Assembly: GCF_038002165.1 (NCBI RefSeq)
Contig: NZ_JBBOBR010000001.1
Coordinates: 3,782,001-3,846,000 of the forward strand
DNA from: Cytobacillus sp. FSL H8-0458
GTDB lineage: Bacteria; Bacillota; Bacilli; Bacillales; Cytobacillaceae
Reading direction: 5' to 3'
DNA: 64,000 nucleotides
Position numbers and translations under genes: made by a program. How positions within the stretch are numbered: position 1 is the first letter of the stretch; each line of letters starts with the position of its first letter. A model generated the notes under the pieces. That model was not told the DNA's origin, made no database searches, and saw nothing but the letters and a program-made list of their open reading frames with translations. Shown here piece after piece: positions 10,310 to 19,841 of this stretch.

Positions 10310-11233
10310 TTACATATACTGGCTATTCTCTTTTCTCCGCTTCCTGAAGACTAAATCCTCCAATGCTCCAGATCCTGAAAGAACACCTCCCACAATAAGA
10401 ACCAGCCCAAGCAAGTGGTTGATGGTGATAACTTCGCCGAGGATAAGCGCCGAGCCTGCCAATGAGAAAAAGGTATTCAGGTTCAAAAAAATACTTGCTT
10501 CTGCAGGCCCGATATTACGGATGGCTGTGTTGTAAACCATATGGCCGACAGCTGTTGCCAATACGGCAGATGCGGCAAATGCAGCCCAAACATAGGCTGG
10601 GGATTCTGATATGCCCTTAAGTCCGCCAGGTTCCATTACGCCCGCCATTACAAACAGGATCACTCCTCCAAAAACCAGCATATAGCCCGTCAGCAATCGC
10701 GGATCAAGTGTTTTTGAAGCCTTACTGATAACAATGAAGCTAAGAGCCTGTGAAAGAATGGACAGGAACACAAAGAAATCGCCCGGAGTTAAGCTCGATA
10801 TCCCTTTATTTCCTGAAAGAACAATAAAAGTCACGCCTGCACCACCAAGCAGAAAACCAAGCACCTGAATGCCTGTAGGCTTGTGGCGCAGCAGGATGGA
10901 AGACAGTATAGCTGTCAAAAGAGGACCCGCACCTAATATAAGCCCCCCATTCACCGCACTCGTTCCCGTTAGGCCTATAGCCAGAAAAAGATGGTGGCTG
11001 ACAACACTCAGAAGGCCGCCAAAAACAATGTACGAGATTTCCCTTACGCTTGGCTTCCTCACTTTTCCCATTATGCCTAATATTAAAAACACCGTTATGC
11101 CTGCAGTTAATATTCGCAGAGAAGTAATCGAAACCGGAGGAAAATAACTGACAAGAATCTTAATTATGCTTACATTCAATCCCCACACAGCCATGATGGA
11201 AGTGAGTAGAATGTATGTTTTTATGTTCTTCAC
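10310..11233 (-). CDS. EamA/DMT-family transporter
   Basis: Drug/metabolite transporter superfamily permease, 307 residues, with ten predicted helices in two EamA repeats. The first repeat contains MAVWGLNVSIIK and AVNGGLILGAGPLL, the second AVGHMVYNTAIRNIGPAEAS. Such proteins usually export amino acids or metabolites; the substrate is unknown. The start is GTG 11233 (VKNIKTY) because GAAAGAAGGA lies five bases upstream; a longer in-frame reading from 11266 is not supported. It ends at a strong terminator. Confidence 0.88.
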   Translation of the reverse strand: MKNIKTYILLTSIMAVWGLNVSIIKILVSYFPPVSITSLRILTAGITVFLILGIMGKVRKPSVREISYIVFGGLLSVVSHHLFLAIGLTGTSAVNGGLILGAGPLLTAILSSILLRHKPTGIQVLGFLLGGAGVTFIVLSGNKGISSLTPGDFFVFLSILSQALSFIVISKASKTLDPRLLTGYMLVFGGVILFVMAGVMEPGGLKGISESPAYVWAAFAASAVLATAVGHMVYNTAIRNIGPAEASIFLNLNTFFSLAGSALILGEVITINHLLGLVLIVGGVLSGSGALEDLVFRKRRKENSQYM

Positions 11234-11395
11234 ATCGATCCTTCTTTCCAAAAAATCCAAATTCAATTTGTATCATTTTATCATATTTCAAATGGGAATA
11301 TGTCTATTTAAAGCTTTAAAAAGTGAAAGTGAACGGGCATGAAAAACACCCTTCTGGACAAAATAACCATCAGCAGAATGAAGGGAGGGATCTGT

Positions 11396-11968
11396 TTGTC
11401 ACCCGCTCAAGATAAATTCTTCAACAAACTCGTTGCTATTCAAGGTGATCTTACCCAGCAAGGGATTGAATACTGGCAGCAATATTCCCACCTCGGCACA
11501 TGGCAGTTTTGGACTGTTGCATGTCTGCTCATCCTGCCCCTGGTGCTTGTATATTTTAAAATTGACCGGAAGCTTATTTTTCACATCGGTTTTTTCGGGT
11601 TTGCTGTTCATGTCCTTTTTTCATATGTGGACACAGCGGGAATCCGCTTCGGCTTGTGGGCCTATCCTTATCAGTTGCTACCGTTCATACCCAGCTTTTC
11701 ATTAGATGCAGCCATTATCCCTGTCACTATTATGCTCGTATATCAATGGACCTTGAAAAACAATAAAAATTACTACCTTTATGCTCTTTTAACTGCATTG
11801 GCTTTCGGATTTGGCTTTAAGCCCTTGCTTGTCGCACATGGTTTATTCCTAAAGTATAAATGGGTTAATTATATTTATATATTTCTTATTTACATTACCC
11901 TATTCCTGCTTGCCTATTGGCTTACCAGAGTTTTTCGATGGATGAATAAACGTAAAAAACACAAGTAA
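11396..11968 (+). CDS. CBO0543-family integral membrane protein
   Basis: 190-residue membrane protein with about five hydrophobic segments starting near residues 33, 58, 90, 118 and 155. The YVDTAGIRFGLWAYPY motif near residue 80 and the PSFSLDAAIIPVTIMLVYQW segment resemble the uncharacterised CBO0543 family of Firmicutes. A TTG start at 11396 is well placed after AGGGAGGG; an upstream in-frame ATG at 11339 lacks a ribosome binding site. The basic tail (NKRKKHK) suggests a cytoplasmic C-terminus. Function unknown. Confidence 0.7.
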   Translation: MSPAQDKFFNKLVAIQGDLTQQGIEYWQQYSHLGTWQFWTVACLLILPLVLVYFKIDRKLIFHIGFFGFAVHVLFSYVDTAGIRFGLWAYPYQLLPFIPSFSLDAAIIPVTIMLVYQWTLKNNKNYYLYALLTALAFGFGFKPLLVAHGLFLKYKWVNYIYIFLIYITLFLLAYWLTRVFRWMNKRKKHK

Positions 11969-12001
11969 AAGAGCAGCCTCCCCTCTAAGGAACGGCTGCT
12001 C
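11966..12001 (-). terminator. Weak terminator of the M28 peptidase gene, shared with the convergent gene
   Basis: GAGCAGCC and GGCTGCTC (8 bp) enclose a 15-nt loop; the minus strand continues TTTTAC. Confidence 0.6.
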
Positions 12002-12007
12002 TCATGC

Positions 12008-13408
12008 TTATTTCACATCCTGCTCATAAACCATCTCAGGCGCTGCTTTCATTTTATGCTTCTTTTTCGGTTTAGGGCCCATGTTATCAAAACGTGCTTT
12101 ATCATAAATGGCGGCACCCACAATTTCCGCAGTATCCTGAAGTTTTTCCTTGCTTATTTTATCAATTGTATCCTCTGGAGAATGGTACCACGGCTCAGTA
12201 GGGCTGTGAATGAATAATGCGGCCGGGATGCCTGCTTCTGCGAATGGCACATGATCACTTCTGCCACCCTGATATACTGGTGTCGGCTCCCCGTTCAATC
12301 TTTCACTGGATGCTTGTGAAAGCTCTGTTACAAGGTTGTCTTTACCATCCAATGTCATCATCACTAAATCGCCCGCATCCCTGCTCCCCACCATATCAAG
12401 ATTAAAGTTTGCAATGGTTCTGCTGGTTTCATCGTCAGAAAGACTGTCAACATAATGGTAAGATCCAATCAATCCCAGCTCTTCTGCTCCAAATGTCACA
12501 AAGCGGATTTCTGTATCGGTCGGAATATCCTTGAACACACGCGCCAGCTCTAATGTCATCGCTGTTCCGGAAGCATCGTCATTCGCCCCAGGCGCACCGG
12601 GTACAGAATCATGGTGTGAACCGACTACAATAATGTCTTCGTTCGCTTTCTTTTTGCTGGTTGGTTTCTTTGTGGCAATCACGTTATGGGAAACTTTTTC
12701 TCCTGCCTCTGCACCTTCAATGGTCAGGGAAGCTGCTAAGGTTTCACCGCTCTCCAGCAATGCAAGAATTGCCTCACCTTCTGCTTTTGACAGGGCTAAA
12801 GCCGGAACATATTCTTCATTATGTGCTCCAAGTGTTCCGCTCAATGGACCCTCTGAATTATTAAAAACAATTACACCGGCAGCACCTTTCTCGGCTGCGT
12901 TTAGTACTTTCTCAGCAAAAGAAATGGAACCTCGCTGAATTAGTGCAATTTTGCCTGTGAGATCAGCACCTTCGAGTTCTTCGACTGTTCCCAGACCGGC
13001 AAATGCCAGCTCCCCGCTCACATTTCCATTGACTGAATAGGTAAAGGATCTTGGCTGAAGTTCTCCTTCATAGCCATCAATGGTCACTTCCATACTGCTT
13101 GGAGGTGTATATCCATAAAACGTGAATGGCTGAATCTCCGTTTCATAGCCATAAGACTCGAATTGACTTTTAATATACTGAACTGCGTTATACTCCGATT
13201 CTGTACCGGCTACACGCGGGGTTTGTGAAAGAAAATCAATATTATTATAGATATTTTCTGCATTAATTTTATTGACTACCTTCTTATCGAATACATTTAA
13301 CGGCAGGTTCTGTTTTACGCCGACTGGCTGTGCAAAAGCTGCTTGTGCTCCGACTGCCCCAAAAACAAGAGTTGAAGCTAACGCTACTTTTAAAATTGGT
13401 TTCCTCAT
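12008..13408 (-). CDS. secreted M28-family zinc aminopeptidase with PA domain
   Basis: 466-residue exported peptidase resembling B. subtilis YwaD. The signal peptide is residues 1-26 (basic MRKP, hydrophobic core, AQAAFAQP). A PA (protease-associated) domain spans about 130-240 (TGKIALIQRG, AAGVIVFNN), inserted before the M28 catalytic core. Zinc ligands are seen in SHHDSVPGAPGANDDASG, the catalytic Glu in FGAEELGLIGS, then NFNLDMVGS and a last His in WYHSPEDT. A basic tail (KPKKKHKMK) may contact the wall. It probably releases N-terminal amino acids from extracellular peptides. Monocistronic. Confidence 0.93.
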   Translation of the reverse strand: MRKPILKVALASTLVFGAVGAQAAFAQPVGVKQNLPLNVFDKKVVNKINAENIYNNIDFLSQTPRVAGTESEYNAVQYIKSQFESYGYETEIQPFTFYGYTPPSSMEVTIDGYEGELQPRSFTYSVNGNVSGELAFAGLGTVEELEGADLTGKIALIQRGSISFAEKVLNAAEKGAAGVIVFNNSEGPLSGTLGAHNEEYVPALALSKAEGEAILALLESGETLAASLTIEGAEAGEKVSHNVIATKKPTSKKKANEDIIVVGSHHDSVPGAPGANDDASGTAMTLELARVFKDIPTDTEIRFVTFGAEELGLIGSYHYVDSLSDDETSRTIANFNLDMVGSRDAGDLVMMTLDGKDNLVTELSQASSERLNGEPTPVYQGGRSDHVPFAEAGIPAALFIHSPTEPWYHSPEDTIDKISKEKLQDTAEIVGAAIYDKARFDNMGPKPKKKHKMKAAPEMVYEQDVK

Positions 13409-13563
13409 CTAGTACCTCCAATAGAATAATAGATTCCGCTCATTAAATATTATAATGTTTCGAAAACTCTTATAAGGGTACAAGATACTAGAATCCTGTA
13501 GGTACAAAAATCTATATTTTGGATATTTTGTTATTATTAGTAAATTTATAATAGGAAGAATAG

Positions 13564-13595
13564 ACAAAAAAGAAGGCTGCTCAATGCAAGCCTTC
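13564..13595 (-). terminator. Terminator of the small FAD protein gene
   Basis: On the minus strand GAAGGCT and AGCCTTC enclose a 10-nt loop and are followed by six U. Confidence 0.88.
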
Positions 13596-13602
13596 TCCCA
13601 TT

Positions 13603-14163
13603 CTATTTCATTAAATCATGGTCCACATAACGCTCGCCGTTCAATTCACTGATTACATTAATCGCCACTTTCGCACCGTCTCCAGCTGTAATGATTGTAT
13701 GGACGCTGACTCCTGCAATAGTTCCGGCTGCCCAAATGCCATCAACATTCGTCTTACCGTCAGCATCAGCATCCAGAACCGTTTTAATGCGAGGCTCAGT
13801 CCCTGCTTTAGTTTTCAAACCGGCTTTTTCTGCTAAATCAGTTGAAAGACCAGCTGCTACAATCACATGTTTCGCTGAATATGATTTTTCTCCTGCTGTT
13901 ACAGTAAAACCACTCTCAGCTTTTTCAATGTTTTCTACAGTTCCTTCAGTGATCTCTGCCCCAAACTTAACAGCTTGCTTTTTGCCTGTTTCAATCAGTT
14001 CCGGGCCAGTGATTTCCATAACGCCATAATGATTTTCAACCCATGCACGTTTAGTCATGCTTTTATCATTATCCACAACCACTACCTTCTTGCCCGCTTT
14101 GGCGGCAAACAGCGCAGCACTTGCACCGGCAGGACCTGCACCCACTATTAAAATATCAAACAT
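13603..14163 (-). CDS. small thioredoxin-reductase-like FAD protein
   Basis: 186-residue single-domain flavoprotein related to the FAD half of thioredoxin reductase. The dinucleotide fold begins at residue 3 (ILIVGAGPAGASAA), followed by VVVVDND and VIVAAGLST. Both the separate NAD(P)H domain and the CxxC redox pair of true thioredoxin reductase are absent. The second FAD motif reads WAAGTIAG, so the ribityl-binding Asp of the usual AAGD is a Thr. It may depend on a partner for electrons. The ATG at 14163 follows AAAGGAGG; a seven-residue upstream extension would be encoded by the ribosome binding site. Confidence 0.8.
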   Translation of the reverse strand: MFDILIVGAGPAGASAALFAAKAGKKVVVVDNDKSMTKRAWVENHYGVMEITGPELIETGKKQAVKFGAEITEGTVENIEKAESGFTVTAGEKSYSAKHVIVAAGLSTDLAEKAGLKTKAGTEPRIKTVLDADADGKTNVDGIWAAGTIAGVSVHTIITAGDGAKVAINVISELNGERYVDHDLMK

Positions 14164-14255
14164 CCATACTTCCTCCTTTAACACATTATTTAATTATAGT
14201 TTATCCAAGCTGATAATAATTGTAAAATAATGTGATTCAAGGGAAATTGTACAAT

Positions 14256-14486
14256 TTAATCCTCATCTTTGATATCCCGGTCCTCCGGTATCGGCTCATT
14301 TAAAATTTCCTCCACCAGCTCCCTGTATTTTTCCACCTGCTTTAGATGGGCATTAAACTGTTCCTTGTAAATTAAATACTGTTCTCCGTCATAAATGGCG
14401 CGTATTTTCCTTTGCTGAATCAGGCTTTCTACATATGACTCAGGGTAAGATAAATATTCTGCGGTTTCTTTAATGGTCAGATACAT
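14256..14486 (-). CDS. excisionase-family helix-turn-helix protein
   Basis: 76-residue DNA-binding protein with a MerR/excisionase-type winged HTH at the N-terminus (YLTIKETAEYLSYPESYVESLI, then RKIRAIYDGEQYLIYKE). The acidic tail is EEILNEPIPEDRDIKDED. No integrase or other phage gene is nearby, so this is probably a chromosomal regulator rather than a prophage excisionase. Its target is unknown; the upstream divergent histidine kinase gene is a candidate. Confidence 0.75.
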   Translation of the reverse strand: MYLTIKETAEYLSYPESYVESLIQQRKIRAIYDGEQYLIYKEQFNAHLKQVEKYRELVEEILNEPIPEDRDIKDED

Positions 14487-14691
14487 GCTTGTCCTTCCCT
14501 TTCTTTTTCCTTATAATATGATTTTACTAATTTCCTGGCACTAGAAGACTCTGCCAAAATCATATAGAATAGAAGCTATATATAATCTGTATATGCAACC
14601 TGTATATTCTATTATTATACGTGAAAAATACTAATTTGACTGAATTCCAGCTTTTTTTCAGCCAAATAAAGAACAGGAGAAATATAAGCTA

Positions 14692-16350
14692 ATGAATAAA
14701 AAAAAGGTATTGGGCTTATATGTGATCATCAGCCTTATTTGGGTATTCGGAACGAATTACCTTTTACATATGCTTGAACCTTCTTCTCTTGTCAGTTTTC
14801 TATTCAGAGCTAAAGAATTTCTGTACATCATTGCTACAGGATGGCTGCTCTATTATTTTATAGGCAAAAGAGATGAGCTCAGCGCCTCAAGAGAAGAAGA
14901 AAAGCGCCTTTCCACTTTAATTAATTCCATGGTGGATTTCGTTAATTTCAAAGACGGTCATGGCCGCTGGATTGAGTCTAATGAGTTTGGACTTAAGTTA
15001 TTCAATCTCGAAAATGTCGATTATAAAGGCAAGAAGGACTCAGAACTGGCCGAGTACACTGATTTTTATGCAGACGCACTTCGCTACTGTGAAACATCAG
15101 ATGAAGAAACCTGGAGAAACGGTAAAATTACACGCATTGAAGAAGTTATTCCTTTACCTGACGGAACAGAAAAAACGTTCGATACAATTAAAGTTCCGCT
15201 CTTCCATGCCGATGGAAGCCGAAAGGGACTGGTTATTATCGGCCGGGACATTACAGAAAGAAAGCATGTGGAGAAGCTGCTTGCCGAAAGCCAGCAGCAG
15301 TACAAATCCCTGTTTGAATATAATACCGAGATAGTCTTTATGACAGACCTTCATAGCACAATTACGAAAGTAAATCCCCAATTTAAAGCCGTGACAGGAT
15401 ACAGCCCTGATGAAACATTGGGTAAAAGCATCAATGAAATAATACCGGTTCCTTATAAAGCGAAGGCCATTGAAGACTTTACAGGCATCCTTGAAGATAA
15501 ACAGCCAAAGACCTGTGAGTTTGATTTCAATCATAAAAATGGCAGCACACTGACTATTCAATGCACTGCCCTTCCGCTTATTGTGAATGGTCAAATTGCC
15601 GGGGTCATCGGATATGGGAAAGATGTGACAAAGCTTCGTCAGGCTGAAGAAAGACTGCGCCGCACTGAAAAGCTTTCTGTGGTTGGGGAGCTTTCTGCAA
15701 GTGTTGCGCACGAAATCAGAAATCCTCTGACATCCTTAAAAGGCTTTGTGCAGCTCATGCAGCTGGAAGATGAAAAGCATCAGTTCTATTATCAGATCAT
15801 GCAGGAGGAACTGGACCGGATCAACCATATTGTCGGCGAGCTGCTGCTTCTTGCCAAGCCTCAGGATATTTGTTTTACAAAAGCAGATGTCCAAAAGATC
15901 CTGTTTAATGTCATTTCGCTTTTAAAAACAGAAGCCAGCATGCACAATGTCCAGATTGAATTTCTGTTAAAATCTGATGTTTATATGATTGAATGTGAAC
16001 CAAATCAGCTAAAGCAGCTTTTTATCAATATCATAAAAAATGCCATCGAGGCATCTAAAGAAGGCGGCAAAGTAACCGTTACACTGCTGGCTGAAGACCA
16101 TCTGCTGACTATCCTGGTTAAAGATAATGGCTGCGGCATGTCGGAAGATCGCCTAAATAGGATCGGTGAACCATTTTATTCGTCAAAGGAGAAGGGAACA
16201 GGCCTCGGACTCACAGTCAGCTTTAAGATTGTCCAATCCCATAATGGTTCCATTTATTTCAATAGCGAGAAAGGGAAAGGAACAGAAGCTGTCATCAAGC
16301 TCCCTGTAAAAAAACAAACACCTGCCACTGAAACTGAATTAACAGTTTAA
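14692..16350 (+). CDS. membrane-anchored PAS sensor histidine kinase (orphan)
   Basis: 552-residue sensor kinase. Two N-terminal membrane helices (about 5-24 and 38-57) are followed by two PAS domains (about 70-195 and 200-320), a HisKA helix with phospho-acceptor His340 in SVAHEIRNPLTSLKGF, and a HATPase_c domain (NIIKNAIEAS, DNGCGM, KGTGLGLTV). No response regulator is adjacent. In Bacillus, orphan kinases with this layout commonly feed the Spo0F phosphorelay; that role is inference. It ends at a 42-bp perfect palindrome shared with the convergent telA-type gene. Confidence 0.92.
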   Translation: MNKKKVLGLYVIISLIWVFGTNYLLHMLEPSSLVSFLFRAKEFLYIIATGWLLYYFIGKRDELSASREEEKRLSTLINSMVDFVNFKDGHGRWIESNEFGLKLFNLENVDYKGKKDSELAEYTDFYADALRYCETSDEETWRNGKITRIEEVIPLPDGTEKTFDTIKVPLFHADGSRKGLVIIGRDITERKHVEKLLAESQQQYKSLFEYNTEIVFMTDLHSTITKVNPQFKAVTGYSPDETLGKSINEIIPVPYKAKAIEDFTGILEDKQPKTCEFDFNHKNGSTLTIQCTALPLIVNGQIAGVIGYGKDVTKLRQAEERLRRTEKLSVVGELSASVAHEIRNPLTSLKGFVQLMQLEDEKHQFYYQIMQEELDRINHIVGELLLLAKPQDICFTKADVQKILFNVISLLKTEASMHNVQIEFLLKSDVYMIECEPNQLKQLFINIIKNAIEASKEGGKVTVTLLAEDHLLTILVKDNGCGMSEDRLNRIGEPFYSSKEKGTGLGLTVSFKIVQSHNGSIYFNSEKGKGTEAVIKLPVKKQTPATETELTV

Positions 16351-16357
16351 ACAGCAA

Positions 16358-16399
16358 AAGAGCGATGTTCAATCAAACGTTTGATTGAACATCGCTCTT
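16358..16399. terminator. 42-bp perfect palindrome, bidirectional terminator
   Basis: 21-nt arms (AAGAGCGATGTTCAATCAAAC and its complement) meet with no spacer between two convergent genes. A T-rich tail lies on the plus side (CTTTTAATTT) and AAAA on the other, so it can stop transcription both ways. Confidence 0.88.
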
Positions 16400-16402
16400 C
16401 TT

Positions 16403-17569
16403 TTAATTTCCCTTAATCTCCAGCAGCTTCAGCCTCAAGTCATTTTCCATATTGGCCAGGTCATGTTCCGCCTGCCGGCGCTTATTCCTGCCTTCTTCCT
16501 GGATCCTCAAGGTTTCTTCAAGAGTAGAGATCAGGTTCTCCTGTGTTTTCTTTAATGTTTCAATATCGACAAGACCCCGCTCATTTTCACGTGCCGTTTC
16601 AATCGTATTCACTTTCAGCATCTCCGCATTTTTCAATAGAAGATCATTGGTGGTTTTTGAAACCTTCTTCTGGGCTTCGACGGCATGGCGCTGGCGAAGC
16701 AGCGTCAAGGCAATGGCCACCTGATTTTTCCAAAGAGGGATGGCAGTCATGATGGAAGACTGGATTTTTTCAACCAATGCCTGATTGGTATTCTGTATCA
16801 GCCGGATCTGCGGCGCACTTTGAATCGTTATTTCACGGCTCAGCTTCAAGTCATAAAGGCGTTTATCCAGGCGGTCAGCAAACTGAATCATATCGTTTAC
16901 TTCTTGGAACTTCATCTGATCATTTGACTCTTCTGCCTTCTTCTTCAGTTCAGGAATCGTCTTTTCATGAAGTTCTTCAAGCTTCAGTTCACCGGCTGCA
17001 ATATAGACATTTAACGCATGAAAATACTCTTTATTATTATCATAAAGCTTATCTAACATGACAATGTCGGAAAGAAGCGCATTCTTGCTTCTTTCCAATT
17101 TGACGCTGATGCGGTCGATTTGAGCTCCCGTTTTCTGGTATTTGGACAAGACTTCCTGAACTGAACCGGAAATCTTTCCGAACATACGCGCAAAAAAGGA
17201 TGATTTCTCCGGCTTCAGCTCATCCGGATTCACATCGCTGAATTTTTTCATCAGGTCATTGATGATCGTTCCCACTTCACCAACGTCCTTTTTCTGAACA
17301 TGCTCGAGCATAGTATGGGAGAACGATAACAGCTTTGATTGAGCTGGTGTTCCGTATGAGATCATCGCCTGGTGATTGGCAGGATCGATTTGCTTTGCAA
17401 GCTGATAGGCTTTTTCGCGGTTTTCTTCCGGGATTACATCTATCAGCCTTGTCCGCTTTTCCGATTGCAGCGGCGAGGAAACAGGCTGCTGATTCACCCC
17501 GAAAGGATCTGCCAGCAAATCATCCATCAAATCAGTGTTTTTTAACAGGGACGGTTTTTCTTCGGTCAT
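16403..17569 (-). CDS. yaaN: TelA-family toxic anion resistance protein
   Basis: 388-residue, mostly helical cytoplasmic protein of the TelA/YaaN family (toxic anion resistance annotation; the molecular function is not known). The family core is seen at [18 protein letters not shown] near 145, the central coiled region, [17 protein letters not shown] near 255 and [17 protein letters not shown] near 275. A charged coiled coil forms the C-terminus. Its ATG overlaps the xpaC stop by four bases (ATGA), so the two are translationally coupled. The pair order xpaC-yaaN matches B. subtilis. Confidence 0.92.
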   Translation of the reverse strand: MTEEKPSLLKNTDLMDDLLADPFGVNQQPVSSPLQSEKRTRLIDVIPEENREKAYQLAKQIDPANHQAMISYGTPAQSKLLSFSHTMLEHVQKKDVGEVGTIINDLMKKFSDVNPDELKPEKSSFFARMFGKISGSVQEVLSKYQKTGAQIDRISVKLERSKNALLSDIVMLDKLYDNNKEYFHALNVYIAAGELKLEELHEKTIPELKKKAEESNDQMKFQEVNDMIQFADRLDKRLYDLKLSREITIQSAPQIRLIQNTNQALVEKIQSSIMTAIPLWKNQVAIALTLLRQRHAVEAQKKVSKTTNDLLLKNAEMLKVNTIETARENERGLVDIETLKKTQENLISTLEETLRIQEEGRNKRRQAEHDLANMENDLRLKLLEIKGN

Positions 17570-18222
17570 TTTAATCTCCTGCTTTCATCATGAATTCTTG
17601 ATTCTTTTATCTTCTCAATCGAATTCCTGGCAACATCAATTTCAAGATGAAGCTGATCAATATCTTCCGCGATAACCCGGTGAAGATCTTCCTCCACATG
17701 ATGGGTAAGGGCATCAAGTGTACGTCTCGTCTCCTGGAGGGACTGATCCAGTTCACGCGATTTTCGCGGCTGGGAGGACAGAAAGACATACTTTTCCGCC
17801 AGCTCCACAGCAGAATCCAAATGGGAAAAATAAAACTGCTCCGCCTGATAAAACCGTTTCGGCTCACTTCTGGTCAGTCTGTAAATCCTCCTCGTCACCC
17901 TCATGAACTCCATGCGCTGCTTCAGCGTCGGGAAATGCCGAATGGAGAACATCGCTTTATGCAGACGGGTTATTTTGCGGCGTGCCTCATCAAGATTTCG
18001 CTTTATATATTGGTATTCCCTTTTCGTCAATCCATGTTTTTTCAAAAAGCGGCGGCGCTGAATCAATCCGCCGGCCCAATAAGTGAGCAATCCTGTTCCA
18101 GCTCCATAAACCCCTGACAGAAAAAATGTTTGCCCGAAAGCAAAGTAACTGGCCAGCCAGACACTGACAGACATTGGAACAGCCGTCAGCAGGCGAAAAG
18201 CAAATGCTAAAAAGGAATTCAT
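17566..18222 (-). CDS. xpaC: XpaC-family protein (5-bromo-4-chloroindolyl phosphate hydrolysis family)
   Basis: 218-residue protein with two N-terminal membrane helices (about 5-25 and 28-48) and a long helical cytoplasmic domain ([23 protein letters not shown] onward). The family name comes from a phosphatase phenotype; no phosphatase motif is visible, so the enzymatic label is doubtful. It always travels with TelA proteins, suggesting a membrane-anchored partner. GGAG nine bases before the ATG supports the start. First gene of the xpaC-yaaN operon. Confidence 0.88.
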   Translation of the reverse strand: MNSFLAFAFRLLTAVPMSVSVWLASYFAFGQTFFLSGVYGAGTGLLTYWAGGLIQRRRFLKKHGLTKREYQYIKRNLDEARRKITRLHKAMFSIRHFPTLKQRMEFMRVTRRIYRLTRSEPKRFYQAEQFYFSHLDSAVELAEKYVFLSSQPRKSRELDQSLQETRRTLDALTHHVEEDLHRVIAEDIDQLHLEIDVARNSIEKIKESRIHDESRRLK

Positions 18223-18438
18223 ATTTATCGACTCCTACTCATAGTCCTACTTAATTTATACGTAATTGATAAACCTAAAGTTTCATCCACAGACATCTTT
18301 CAGCAAAAAAGGCATATATCCTTAAATCTATTAAAACACTTTTAAAAAACTTCTCAAGTTATACGATACAAAATAACACGATTGCCCGCCATAGACCACA
18401 AAAGTAATCCTTGCTAAGACCTGAGACGTATATTTTGT

Positions 18439-18475
18439 AAAAAAAAGCACCTGCGGAAATTTTCCGCAGGTGTTT
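18439..18475 (-). terminator. Terminator of the SH3/C39-like protein gene
   Basis: CACCTGCGGAAA pairs with TTTCCGCAGGTG, followed on the minus strand by CTTTTTTT. Confidence 0.93.
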
Positions 18476-18480
18476 TATGG

Positions 18481-19584
18481 CTATTTAACCGCCAATGCAC
18501 GCTTGCCCATGGCATTGTAGATCTTAATGAACTTCTCTTTTGGCATTTTAACATCTTTTTTAACAGCTTCACTGTCATTAAAATAAACATAATCGGCATC
18601 CACACCGGTTACAACAATACAGTGCAGAGGTGTCGGTGCACTGATCGTTTTGCCTGCAGGCGTTTTCCAGGTTCTTTTATTCGGCATTTCATGGCTGATT
18701 GTAAACCATGCCAGTACAGGGTTACCCTCTGAAACAGCTTTTTCTATTTCCGAGAAATCCTTCCCGGTCAAATTTACACCGCCAGGACGGTATTGATCAA
18801 GCAGCTTTTTCAGCGGCCCCGGATTTATCGTGTGTCCGTTGCCAAAAGGTGTTCCAACAAACCCGACATCAGGGTCCCCCCAGGTTTTAATTGATCCGTC
18901 TGCATTTCTTACCAGCTTGGTTGAGTCATATGGCATTTTTTTTGCTAGTGTGGTTTTGCTGACATTCACTCCATAAAACTTCAGTGCCATCGCCAGTGAA
19001 GTGACTTCACATCCGCTTGGCAGCTCTGGCCGCTGGGCAATGAGCGGCACATTGATCTTGGACAGGCGGGCGTCACTGACTGTCACATAATCACCGCTTA
19101 CATAACCCGTGCCGCCATTGTAGGAAATTTTATACCAGCCATTGCTTTCCTTATGTATAACATTCAATTCAGATCCGTTTTTCAAGGACCCTATTTTCCC
19201 GTAATTTGTACCTGAACCTTTCCGGACATTTAATGAGGTAGCATCCACCCGGTAAAGTTTTTCATTTGTTTTAACATATTGGCCGCTGACATAGCCTGTT
19301 TTGCCATTGTACGTTATTTTGTACCAGCCGTTCGCAAGACGGTCAATAGCCTGAATACTGCTGCCTTGGGCCAGGCTGCCAATCCGGCTGTAATTTGTAC
19401 CTGGACCGGAACGGACATTCAGACTGGTTGCATCCACTGTGTAAGTATAGGAAGCTGCTTCTGCAACTGCCTCGTTTGAAAAGCTCGGAATTGACGGCGA
19501 CAAGACTCCTCCTGCTAAAATAGCTGCAGCAACAGTCCCTTTTAATATAGCTCTGTTTCCATATGAACCTTTTAAAATTGCCAT
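18481..19584 (-). CDS. secreted protein with two SH3b domains and a C39-like peptidase domain
   Basis: 367-residue exported protein. The N-terminal signal region (hydrophobic residues 14-40, cleavage near AVAEAAS) is followed by two bacterial SH3 repeats (DATSLNVRSGPGTNYSRIGS and DATSLNVRKGSGTNYGKIGS), each ending WYKI-YNGxTGYVSGxYV, likely for cell-wall binding. From about 170 there is a C39-like cysteine peptidase fold with Cys in LPSGCEVTSLAMAL and His in PLHCIVVTGVD, then an Asp in YFNDSE. It resembles B. subtilis YvpB plus SH3 domains. It probably acts on wall-linked or secreted peptides; the substrate is unknown. Confidence 0.88.
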   Translation of the reverse strand: MAILKGSYGNRAILKGTVAAAILAGGVLSPSIPSFSNEAVAEAASYTYTVDATSLNVRSGPGTNYSRIGSLAQGSSIQAIDRLANGWYKITYNGKTGYVSGQYVKTNEKLYRVDATSLNVRKGSGTNYGKIGSLKNGSELNVIHKESNGWYKISYNGGTGYVSGDYVTVSDARLSKINVPLIAQRPELPSGCEVTSLAMALKFYGVNVSKTTLAKKMPYDSTKLVRNADGSIKTWGDPDVGFVGTPFGNGHTINPGPLKKLLDQYRPGGVNLTGKDFSEIEKAVSEGNPVLAWFTISHEMPNKRTWKTPAGKTISAPTPLHCIVVTGVDADYVYFNDSEAVKKDVKMPKEKFIKIYNAMGKRALAVK

Positions 19585-19774
19585 ACACTTTCCTCCATAT
19601 TCCTCATTTTTTTCTGTCGAACTTTGCGGACTACTCTAAAAATAAAGATTCGCAAACTTCAAGTCTACCTCTTTGGGACTGGAAAAATTTTATTGATTCT
19701 ATTGAATCAGTTTGAATTAGCTTATTTAGCGGAGTCAGTATATTTGGCATCTGTATATCTTCCTTTTTGAAAAT

Positions 19775-19800
19775 GTTTATTTATAAAAAATGCAGGGAAT
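19775..19800 (+). promoter_or_regulatory. Candidate sigma-B-type promoter
   Basis: GTTTAT (19775-19780), 14 bp, GGGAAT (19795-19800) fits the Bacillus sigma-B pattern (GTTTAA, 12-15 bp, GGGWAW) and lies 41 bp before the phosphatase ATG. Confidence 0.55.
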
Positions 19801-19841
19801 AAGCTCTTGTACCAATTTACTTACATCTTGGAGGAAACATA

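Noticed and set aside
14256-14486. Prophage marker (excisionase-like HTH)
   Set aside because: No integrase, attachment site or phage genes nearby.
5517-18222. A tellurite-resistance operon
   Set aside because: The TerD fusion and TelA/XpaC genes are 10 kb apart in separate units; the names alone do not make a system.
17566-18222. Phosphatase activity of XpaC
   Set aside because: No phosphatase motif is visible; the family name rests on a phenotype.
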